A stretch of 30,034 nt of DNA from an uncultured Eubacteriales bacterium. Its GTDB lineage: Bacteria > Bacillota > Clostridia > Oscillospirales > Butyricicoccaceae. Within the stretch, counting starts at the first letter, position 1, and each line of letters opens with the position of its first letter. The stretch covers positions 1 to 30,034 of the forward strand of contig CAJUGU010000036.1 in NCBI GenBank assembly GCA_910586105.1. The letters run 5' to 3'. Position numbers and translations under genes: made by a program. Below the pieces are notes generated by a model, which had not been told where the DNA came from, did not search any database, and saw only the letters and a program-made list of their open reading frames with translations. Shown in pieces: positions 17,335-23,748 of the stretch.

Positions 17335-18131
17335 ACAGACAAGCTGATAACGTTATTAGATGTGTGACGGTGAGCGGAGGAAAGGACAGCTCGGCGCTCC
17401 TGCTCCTGATGATCGAGAAAGAAATGCCGATCGATTATGTGTTGACGGCTGATACCGGGATGGAATTTCCGAAAATGTATGAGCATCTTGCAAAACTGGA
17501 TGAGCACCTGTTCCGTGAGCGCGGCATCCATATCACGGCCCTGCGGCACCCGCACGGGTTTGAGTGGATGATGTTCGACGCGCCGCCCAAAAAACAAGCC
17601 ACAGTCGAGCGCCGCATTGCAAATGGCCAGTCGCTGACCGGCTACGGCTGGCCGGGATCGCGCGTCAGATGGTGTACCGGGCAGCTCAAAACGCACTTGA
17701 TACAAAAGGAAATCAACCGTTTGAAAGGTGAACGCACAGCCCTGTCATATGTTGGGATCGCGGCTGATGAAGCGTGGCGCTGCAAGTCCGATAAATACCC
17801 ACTTGTAGAATGGGGCGTCACCGAAGCCGATGCACTGAAAATCTGTTATGACCGAGGGTTTGACTTTGGCGGGCTGTACCAGATTTACCGCCGCGCATCA
17901 TGCTTTTGCTGCCCCTTTCAACGCATCGGAGAGCTGCGTAAGCTCCGCGCCCACCACCCCCAATTATGGAAGCGATTGATGGACTTGGATGCTCGTGCCC
18001 GCGCACAGTTTGGCGACACGCCATTAGGACAATTCCGCAAAGGCTGGACGGTTGCCGCACTGGATGAGCGCTTTGCAAAAGAGGAAAACGAAACGTATGA
18101 AAAACAGGAGGTTTTGAAGCATGGGATTTAA
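17331..18131 (+). CDS. PP-loop PAPS-reductase-like enzyme (function unknown)
   Basis: This 266-aa protein overlaps the TOPRIM gene by four bases (ATGA) and has GGGGAGG upstream. It shows the ATP-pyrophosphatase PP-loop SGGKDSS (about residues 15-21), then a YVLTADTGMEFPKMYEHLAKL segment, an ITALRHPHGFEW region, and RVRWCTGQLKTHLI. Four cysteines stand out: Cys115, Cys191, Cys193 and Cys194 (CFCC). They could bind iron-sulfur or zinc. The family includes assimilatory PAPS reductases and DndC-like proteins. Genes of this shape are frequent in mobile elements without sulfate-assimilation neighbours, as here, so a nucleic-acid thiolation or other adenylation role is at least as likely. I do not claim a substrate. 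Confidence 0.85.
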   Translation: MNRQADNVIRCVTVSGGKDSSALLLLMIEKEMPIDYVLTADTGMEFPKMYEHLAKLDEHLFRERGIHITALRHPHGFEWMMFDAPPKKQATVERRIANGQSLTGYGWPGSRVRWCTGQLKTHLIQKEINRLKGERTALSYVGIAADEAWRCKSDKYPLVEWGVTEADALKICYDRGFDFGGLYQIYRRASCFCCPFQRIGELRKLRAHHPQLWKRLMDLDARARAQFGDTPLGQFRKGWTVAALDERFAKEENETYEKQEVLKHGI

Positions 18132-18486
18132 GGAGAAATGGAAGCTGATGAAACGGCTTGACCAGAGCCTGCTCGATCAAGCAGCGCTGCTTGGGGCGCA
18201 CCCTACCATTGAGAGTGTCTACCGATTGCAGAGCCTTGCGGACACGCACTGCACCCTGAAAATCCGTCACCGGCTGACGCTTGGCGAGGTGCAGACGCTT
18301 TCGGAATTTGCCGACCCACTGGAGGTCGCGCACCAGTGCCGCATGGTCAACGGCTTCGCTGAGGACTGGCCGATCTGTGCGCTGCTGGATGAAATGAACG
18401 CTTTCGAGCGTTTCCCGCTGACAGACGCAGCGGCTTCCAGACCGTCAGGGCGACTGCCGAAAACTCGACTTAAAAGCGAGGGATGA
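18121..18486 (+). CDS. Small protein of unknown function
   Basis: I do not recognise the domain with certainty. The 121-aa product is mostly helical and has no membrane segment. It starts KEKWKLMKRLDQSLLDQAALLGAHPTIESVYRLQSLADTH and contains RHRLTLGEVQTLSEFADPLEVAHQC. The C-terminal 20 residues are basic and look disordered. The ATG at 18121 overlaps the stop of the PP-loop gene by 11 bases, with AGGAGG just upstream (about 18106-18111), so translation is coupled. It is the last gene before the intergenic candidate oriT, so it could be an accessory of the PP-loop enzyme or of the relaxosome; neither is shown by sequence. Confidence 0.7.
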   Translation: MGFKEKWKLMKRLDQSLLDQAALLGAHPTIESVYRLQSLADTHCTLKIRHRLTLGEVQTLSEFADPLEVAHQCRMVNGFAEDWPICALLDEMNAFERFPLTDAAASRPSGRLPKTRLKSEG

Positions 18487-18508
18487 ACGGATGAGGATAG
18501 AAATCGGA

Positions 18509-18594
18509 AAGGCACGCGCTCCGCCCGTGCCTTGTAATAGCCAGCATGTCATTTGTTTAACACAAACGACCACTGGTTAGGGGAACACCCCTAA
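18509..18594 (+). other. Candidate origin of transfer (oriT) region
   Basis: The 134-bp gap before mobC holds three inverted repeats: AAGGCACG/CGTGCCTT (18509-18516/18526-18533), TTTGT/ACAAA (18552-18556/18562-18566), and TTAGGGG/CCCCTAA (18577-18583/18588-18594). Hairpins directly upstream of mobC and a MOBP relaxase are the usual place and form of an oriT. No experimentally defined nic site is recognisable to me. The first hairpin could instead be a weak terminator for the preceding gene. Confidence 0.45.
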
Positions 18595-18620
18595 AACCCC
18601 GGAAAAGGAGGTACGCGTGA

Positions 18621-18929
18621 GTGCGTTCAAAACAGAAATTCGTGGGCGCGTGGCTCTCCGAAATTGAGTATCACCACCTGCGTCAGCAGATGGACAAAAG
18701 CGGACAAAGCGCATCCGATATCCTCCGCGGATTATTGATGGGGCTGGACGTGAAGCCGCGGCCAGAGCGGGACACGGCAGCACTTCTCCGGCAGCTTTCT
18801 GCAATCGGAAACAACATCAACCAAATCGCACACACCGCGAATGCGACCCGCTCCGTTACTTCTTCGCAGGTAAAAGAGCTTCGGAAACTGCTGGAGGAGG
18901 TTTGGCAAGTCGTGATGGAGAACTACTAA
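18621..18929 (+). CDS. mobC: MobC-like relaxosome accessory protein
   Basis: MobC proteins bind oriT and help the relaxase nick DNA. The 102-aa product starts at GTG 18621, nine bases after AAAGGAGG (18604-18611). Its N-terminal half looks like a ribbon-helix-helix protein (KFVGAWLSEIEYHHLRQQMDKSGQSASDILRGLLMG). The C-terminal half has the family signature LRQLSAIGNNINQIAHTAN followed by a long helix (VKELRKLLEEVWQVV). Its TAA overlaps the relaxase ATG (TAATG), so both are made together. The neighbours, oriT-like hairpins upstream and the relaxase downstream, support the call. Confidence 0.88.
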   Translation: MRSKQKFVGAWLSEIEYHHLRQQMDKSGQSASDILRGLLMGLDVKPRPERDTAALLRQLSAIGNNINQIAHTANATRSVTSSQVKELRKLLEEVWQVVMENY

Positions 18930-20275
18930 TGGCATATACCAAAATCATCCCCATCCGTACACGGCTGGATGTATGCCTGAACTATGTCAGCAATCCTGAA
19001 AAGACCGATTTAGAGAACGCTCTGAACTACATAGGGAATATGGACAAAACCGGAACTTTGCAGTCGGCGTTTCACTGCCAGATCAAAACCGCATTCCGGG
19101 ATATGCAGATGGTCAAGCGTCGATGGAAAAAGGACAGCGCCAAACGAGTGCAGGGCTATCATGTGATCTTCTCATTCAAGCCGGGTGAGGTTACACCAGA
19201 AAAAGCGCATGAATTAGGCTGTGAACTTGTTGCACGCTTTCTGAAAGACGAGTATCAATCCGTTGTCACGACGCACGTAGACAAGGCACATCTTCACTGT
19301 CATATTGTGTTTAATTCAGTAAATCTCATAACCGGAAAAATGTTTCGTGACAGCTTCGCCAATTACTTTGACGGCATCCGAAAAACGGCTGACGAAATCT
19401 GCCGGGAAAACGGTTTATCGACCATCAAGCCGAGGGGCAAAAGCCGCTCCCGCAGCGAGTACGAAGCAGACCGCCGCGGCGACCCGACCCTGCGCAGCCT
19501 TATCCGAAAGGATGTTGATGAAACCATCGACCGGGCGCGGGACTGGAACGACTTTCTGCAACTGCTGGCAAAACAGGGCTACGCAATCAAGACCGCGCCG
19601 CGCTATAAGCACACGGCAATCCGCAGACCGGGCGCGGCACGGTTTGTACGCCTGCGTTCACTGGGGGCGCAGTACACCGAGGAAGCGATTAAGCAACGCA
19701 TTCTCGACCGCTACACTTACGGTGGCAAGCCGCCTGTACCACTGCCCGAAAAGAAGGTTTTCCGTCGCAAATATCGTGGAAACCTCCCAAAACGGCGTAA
19801 ATACAAGGGATTTATCGCGCTGTACTACCGGTATGTGTACCTCCTGCGCGGCTCCCGTGCTGGCAAGCAGCCGCGCCGCGTCAGTCGCCTGCTGATGGAC
19901 GACGTGATACGGCTGGACAAGTTTATCGCCCAGCACAAGGCAATCGCAAAGTACCGGATTGAAACTTCCGACGACATGATAACCCGCTGTACCGAAATAA
20001 AAGCCCAAATTCAAACACTTACAGACAGGAGAAAGGACATCAGACATGAACCCGAAGAACAGGAAGCAGCGCTTTCCGAAATCGCCGACAGGCTCCGAGA
20101 GCTACGCCGTGACCTGCGCACGCTTGCAGCCGTGGAACAGACCGCGCCGCGTGTGCAGGAACAACTGCGGCAGATCGACGAACAGGAAGCGCGGATAAGG
20201 AAGGAGCGCGAAGAATATGAGCGAAGCAAGCGCAGCCGCCGACCAGCTCACCCGCGAGGGTATACAATTCACTGA
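18929..20275 (+). CDS. MOBP-type relaxase
   Basis: The relaxase nicks one strand at oriT and stays bound to its 5' end during transfer. This 448-aa protein starts at ATG 18929, which overlaps the mobC stop. The metal-binding histidines are clear: H116-V-D-K-A-H121-L-H123-C-H125, followed by IVFNSVN, the usual relaxase three-His motif. The candidate catalytic tyrosine lies in LNYVSNPEKT near the N-terminus. DSFANYFDGIRKTADEICRENGLS is the typical motif after the active site. The C-terminal part (about 330-448) is basic and coiled-coil-like, ending in an RKEREEYERSKRSRR tail. The last 59 bases overlap the start of the PcfB-like gene. It is shorter than many Tn1549-type relaxases and lacks the long GKGAGYERWA-type C-terminal part. 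Confidence 0.92.
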   Translation: MAYTKIIPIRTRLDVCLNYVSNPEKTDLENALNYIGNMDKTGTLQSAFHCQIKTAFRDMQMVKRRWKKDSAKRVQGYHVIFSFKPGEVTPEKAHELGCELVARFLKDEYQSVVTTHVDKAHLHCHIVFNSVNLITGKMFRDSFANYFDGIRKTADEICRENGLSTIKPRGKSRSRSEYEADRRGDPTLRSLIRKDVDETIDRARDWNDFLQLLAKQGYAIKTAPRYKHTAIRRPGAARFVRLRSLGAQYTEEAIKQRILDRYTYGGKPPVPLPEKKVFRRKYRGNLPKRRKYKGFIALYYRYVYLLRGSRAGKQPRRVSRLLMDDVIRLDKFIAQHKAIAKYRIETSDDMITRCTEIKAQIQTLTDRRKDIRHEPEEQEAALSEIADRLRELRRDLRTLAAVEQTAPRVQEQLRQIDEQEARIRKEREEYERSKRSRRPAHPRGYTIH

Positions 20276-20876
20276 AATGACAGCAAAGCTGGCGGGGCTG
20301 GGTGCGAAAAACCTTGCCGCGCTGGTCATGGCATTATTAAAGGATAATGAGAAGCTGGCGGGCAAGACCAGCCTGCGGCGGCTCCTTCAGGACGGCAAGG
20401 AATTGAAGGTGATCCCGCTGCCAAAGGACAAAATCGCGGCGTTCACCCGCGAAGCCAAACGCTATGGCGTGCTGTTCACCATCATCAACGACAAGGAAAG
20501 CGGCGAGGTTGATTTGCTTGTCCGTGCCGAGGACGCTGCTAAAATCAACCGCATTTTTGAGCGGATTCACTATGATGAACTCGCGGAACCGGAAGCCGAA
20601 AAAAACGCAGACGCCCGCGCACGACTCGGGAACGGATCGACAGTGCGCGGGCGGAACTCGCTGCCCGCGCCAACCCCTACCCTTATGATTGAGGAACGTC
20701 CGAGCGTGCGCGAGACACTCCGGCTGATGCAGCCGCGCTATCGGGGCGAATCCGCGCAGAAACGCGAAACGCCGCCGGTTATCCGTCTCCCTGCGGTGCT
20801 TTCATCGGAGGAAGAAACCGACCGTCCACGCCGCCGCGCCCTGCCAATGCCCAAAAAGAAATCCCAAGAAAGGTAA
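20217..20876 (+). CDS. pcfB: PcfB-like protein (DUF3801)
   Basis: In enterococcal pCF10 transfer, PcfB helps bring the relaxosome to the coupling protein. This 219-aa protein begins inside the relaxase gene (ATG 20217, AAGGAG at 20201-20206). The DUF3801-like core covers about residues 13-120: REGIQFTEMTAKLAGLGAKNLAALVMALLKD, then KTSLRRLLQDGKELKVIPLPK, EAKRYGVLFTIINDKESGEVDLLVRAEDAAKINRIFERI. A basic, proline-rich low-complexity tail follows and ends MPKKKSQER. In related elements the coupling ATPase gene (VirD4/TcpA type) usually follows; here surface-protein genes follow instead, so the coupling protein must lie elsewhere or be missing. Confidence 0.85.
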   Translation: MSEASAAADQLTREGIQFTEMTAKLAGLGAKNLAALVMALLKDNEKLAGKTSLRRLLQDGKELKVIPLPKDKIAAFTREAKRYGVLFTIINDKESGEVDLLVRAEDAAKINRIFERIHYDELAEPEAEKNADARARLGNGSTVRGRNSLPAPTPTLMIEERPSVRETLRLMQPRYRGESAQKRETPPVIRLPAVLSSEEETDRPRRRALPMPKKKSQER

Positions 20877-20877
20877 T

Positions 20878-21993
20878 ATGATTATGCCCTACCGTAAACT
20901 TTGCGCCGCTGTGATGTGCGCGGCGTTTTTAACGCCCTCCGCGCTGGCGCTGTACCCGTCCGAGATACAGGCTGGCGCGGTTGGAAGCAGCCCCGAGCTG
21001 ATGAAAATTTATGAGCTGACCCCGGAGGACAGCCCCGACGATATCCCGCGTGATTCCTTTGAGCTGGACGGCTACAAATACAGCTTTTTTGAAATCCTTC
21101 GGGACACCCCGCTCCCGACCACCGAGACAAAGGAGCACAGCGAAACGGTAACTTTGACCAGTCAAAGCAAGGATATGGAAGCGATTTTGTCCTTGCTGGC
21201 AACCGAAAAGGAGTGTACCACCGAGGACGGCTATGAGGGGACGCTGCGGCTGAACGTGGATTCCATCCATTCCGAAGTCGCCGGATATGGTTCGTCCAGC
21301 AAAAAAGTAAGCATTACGCGCCGTTACCCGAACCTTGCCGATGCAGACCTTGAATTTATCCCGAAAACCACCACCGAAAACGGCGTAACCTACACTTTGG
21401 GCGGCGTACAGTGGGAAACCAGCAACACGACCGATGTAGACGGCTATGCACTTACCAACCGCTACACGGCTGTTGCGACCTATTCCGGCACGCAAAAGAG
21501 CAAATACGTTGATGGGTACAGCATTACGGCAACCTATTCCGGCATTCTCTCAAAATCGCATACGCCAGTAACCCGTTATACGGCGATTTTCGTCGGAAAG
21601 CTGATCGACCCCGCCGCGCAGCGCCCAGCAGGAAGCACGGTTGTACCGGAAGTTCCCGGCAAGGTTGAGGAGGACGAGCCGCCAGCGGATGCTCCCATCG
21701 TGCAGGAACCCGAACCGCCGGAGCAGCCGCCGGAAGCCGAGCCGCCGCTTACCGTCCCCATGCCGTGGAAAGAACTGCTGCGCTTTGGATTGGGCGCGCT
21801 GGCCTTTGTCGGAGGGATTGCGCTGGTGCTTCATATCGGCAAACGGATCGATTTTCAAAAGCTCGGAAACGGATTGAAAAAGTTAAGATTTCGAAAGGAG
21901 CGCAGACATGAAGAAGAACCTGATGATGATTATGGCGACGACTTGCCTGATGATGACGGCCCTGTCTATCCCGGCTTCGGCGCTGACGTATGA
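20878..21993 (+). CDS. Secreted, membrane-anchored protein with acidic cytoplasmic tail
   Basis: I do not recognise a named domain. The 371-aa protein has a signal peptide (about residues 1-25, LCAAVMCAAFLTPSALA). An extracellular beta-rich part contains two similar segments, RYTAVATYSGTQKSKYVDGY and YSITATYSGILSKSHTPVTRY. A Pro/Glu-rich linker follows (about 255-290), then one transmembrane helix (RFGLGALAFVGGIALVLHIG) and a highly charged tail rich in Asp/Glu (EEEPDDDYGDDLPDDDG). Two starts are possible, 20878 or 20884, both after AGAAAGG. The final 86 bases overlap the sortase gene. Position and topology suggest an envelope component of the surface module or of the transfer apparatus; neither is proven. 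Confidence 0.75.
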   Translation: MIMPYRKLCAAVMCAAFLTPSALALYPSEIQAGAVGSSPELMKIYELTPEDSPDDIPRDSFELDGYKYSFFEILRDTPLPTTETKEHSETVTLTSQSKDMEAILSLLATEKECTTEDGYEGTLRLNVDSIHSEVAGYGSSSKKVSITRRYPNLADADLEFIPKTTTENGVTYTLGGVQWETSNTTDVDGYALTNRYTAVATYSGTQKSKYVDGYSITATYSGILSKSHTPVTRYTAIFVGKLIDPAAQRPAGSTVVPEVPGKVEEDEPPADAPIVQEPEPPEQPPEAEPPLTVPMPWKELLRFGLGALAFVGGIALVLHIGKRIDFQKLGNGLKKLRFRKERRHEEEPDDDYGDDLPDDDGPVYPGFGADV

Positions 21994-22780
21994 TTTTGCC
22001 GGAGCGGAGCAGGCGCTTTTCGGAAGCCCGACCTCGGTCGAGCCGGTAACGGTCGTGCCACCGCGTGACACCCAAAACATCAACCGCAGCAAAGACAGCG
22101 CGTTCATTCCGCCGACCTTTGGCACGCCTTCCGCAGACACCCCCGGTACCGGCTCCCTGCTGACCCCGAATCTGTCCGGCGTTGCGCCGATGCAGCTTGG
22201 CAGTGACAAGTATACATGGAACGGCAGCAGCGCCGAAAACTCGTTGACTGCTCCCGGCAACACGGCAATCGTCATGCCGCCCAGCGTGAACGGTACCGTC
22301 AGCAGCGGAACGAGTGGCAGCACGAGCAATGGAACCAGCGGCAGCAATTCCAATTTCAGCGTCACGAGCAAGAAAAACGTGACCGCCGCCGACCTGCGCT
22401 GCGACGACGGCAGCATCGGCACGCTGAAAATCCCCGCGATCGATGTTTCGGTCAAGGTTTACGACGGTACAACGGACGCAAACATGAAAAAGGGCGCGAC
22501 CCACTTCACCGAAACGTCGTACTGGGACGGCAATGTCGCATTTGCAGCACATAACCGCAGCAGCTATTTCGGCAAGATTTACAAGCTGGAAAGCGGCGAT
22601 ACGATCACGTATACCACGAAAATCGGTACGCGCAAGTATCAGGTGACTTCGGTTTACAAAATCGACGACGACGATACTTCCTGCCTGAATCATTCGACCG
22701 AAAACCGGCTGACGCTGGTAACGTGCGTCGAAAATCAGTCCGCGTACCGCTGGTGTGTGATTGCGAAAGAAATTTCGTAA
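21908..22780 (+). CDS. Secreted sortase, class D-like
   Basis: Sortases cleave sorting signals and attach surface proteins to the wall or join them to each other. The 290-aa protein has a signal peptide or N-terminal anchor (about 1-25), then a long Ser/Gly/Thr-rich spacer (to about 165), then the catalytic domain beginning GTLKIPAIDVSVKVYDG. The active-site residues are visible: His215 (FAAHNRSS), Cys273 (LTLVTCVENQ) and Arg281 (YRWCV). The ATG at 21908 follows AAGGAG (21895-21900). I call it class D-like from the domain pattern, but class B or another class cannot be excluded by eye. Likely clients are the adjacent adhesin and the preceding membrane protein, although no LPxTG-type signal is visible in this window. 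Confidence 0.87.
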   Translation: MKKNLMMIMATTCLMMTALSIPASALTYDFAGAEQALFGSPTSVEPVTVVPPRDTQNINRSKDSAFIPPTFGTPSADTPGTGSLLTPNLSGVAPMQLGSDKYTWNGSSAENSLTAPGNTAIVMPPSVNGTVSSGTSGSTSNGTSGSNSNFSVTSKKNVTAADLRCDDGSIGTLKIPAIDVSVKVYDGTTDANMKKGATHFTETSYWDGNVAFAAHNRSSYFGKIYKLESGDTITYTTKIGTRKYQVTSVYKIDDDDTSCLNHSTENRLTLVTCVENQSAYRWCVIAKEIS

Positions 22781-22799
22781 AAACCCGTTTCGTGTTTTT

Positions 22800-22828
22800 T
22801 TGACAGCCTTTGAAGGAGGTGCTATCAT
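22800..22828 (+). promoter_or_regulatory. Promoter of the transglutaminase-like gene
   Basis: A perfect -35 TTGACA (22800-22805) is followed after exactly 17 bases by TATCAT (22823-22828), one mismatch from the -10 consensus. Transcription would start near 22835, about 40 bases before the ATG at 22875. That placement argues against the in-frame ATG at 22830 as the start, even though AAGGAGG (22813-22819) precedes it. Confidence 0.65.
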
Positions 22829-22874
22829 AATGTCAGGCAACCGGATTCGAGATGCACCGAAGGAGGAAAAAGTT

Positions 22875-23672
22875 ATGTTAAAAAAAGTATTTGTAAGCGT
22901 TTTAACCGCTGTAATGCTGCTCGGAGGTATTGGCGCAGGAGCGGCGTTCGAGCCGGACATCGACTACGCGCAGGAAGCAAACCCGGCAATTTTCACGCCC
23001 AGCCTGACCCGCGAATTTTACAATTCCGCGCGGAATGCTTACCTTCACAGCGCGGAAATGGCGGCAGGCTATGACCATGACACGGTAACGCTTAACCGTT
23101 CAATCACGATTCCCCTGCCCGCGGGAATGGCGGTCAACGAGGATATGCGCGGCGTGTGCAACCGCATTGGCGGCGTGACCTACCGGTTCAATATCACGGA
23201 GATCAACCCCTTTGTGTACGCTTATCCGCGCATGGATGCCGACCTTGAAAAGCCGCACGTCCGCGCGATCATTGAAGCGGCACAGTTGAAGGAAACCGAC
23301 CGTGAAAAGGCGGAATATCTTGCAAAAACCATCTGTGACAGGCTGGAATACGCCTATGACGGCAAGATTACCGAGTGGAGCAAGGCGATGGAAAACGGCG
23401 GCAAAGCCGTCTGCTCTGGCTACTCCACCGCGTTCAACCGCATGGGACGCGCCGCCGGACTGCTGACCTTCATGGTTGGCAATCAGGCGCAGAACCACGC
23501 CTGGAACATCGTTTATTGCGACGGCGAATGGCTGACCGTCGACCTGACCCACTACGACACATCCGGCAAGGAGGCGAACTGGTTCCAGCCGAACCATCCG
23601 AAGTTTACGCCAGATTGTGAAGACACGCTCCGCTTCGCACAGGAGGTGATGATACCCAATTCTACAAAATGA
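22875..23672 (+). CDS. Secreted transglutaminase-like protein
   Basis: This 265-aa protein has a signal peptide (about residues 1-23, VFVSVLTAVMLLGGIGAGAA) and a transglutaminase-like fold in its second half. The papain-like catalytic triad can be read: Cys180 in KAVCSGYSTAFNRM, His208 in QNHAWNIV and Asp223 in TVDLTHYD. The W after His and the segment GRAAGLLTFMVGN fit the family. Bacterial members act as crosslinking enzymes, cysteine proteases or peptide hydrolases, so the reaction is open. I chose ATG 22875 because AAGGAGG (22860-22866) is eight bases upstream and a promoter lies just before it; the in-frame ATG 22830 would lie upstream of the transcript start. It stands between a sortase and a thioester adhesin, so a role in modifying surface proteins is plausible. 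Confidence 0.85.
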   Translation: MLKKVFVSVLTAVMLLGGIGAGAAFEPDIDYAQEANPAIFTPSLTREFYNSARNAYLHSAEMAAGYDHDTVTLNRSITIPLPAGMAVNEDMRGVCNRIGGVTYRFNITEINPFVYAYPRMDADLEKPHVRAIIEAAQLKETDREKAEYLAKTICDRLEYAYDGKITEWSKAMENGGKAVCSGYSTAFNRMGRAAGLLTFMVGNQAQNHAWNIVYCDGEWLTVDLTHYDTSGKEANWFQPNHPKFTPDCEDTLRFAQEVMIPNSTK

Positions 23673-23694
23673 ATCCGAATCCACACAGGAAATC

Positions 23695-23720
23695 GACCAT
23701 CTTTCGGGATGGTCTTTTTT
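23695..23720 (+). terminator. Terminator with TTCG tetraloop between transglutaminase and adhesin genes
   Basis: GACCATCT (23695-23702) pairs with GGATGGTC (23707-23714, one wobble) around a stable TTCG loop, followed by six T. Only 28 bases separate it from the adhesin start and no promoter is visible there, so it may act as an attenuator that lowers adhesin expression. Confidence 0.85.
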
Positions 23721-23748
23721 CATGTTCCAAACAAGGAAAGGAGACGCA

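Noticed and set aside
22830..22874. ATG 22830 as start of the transglutaminase-like protein
   Set aside because: It has an RBS-like AAGGAGG but sits at or before the predicted transcript start, and would place 15 polar residues before the signal peptide.
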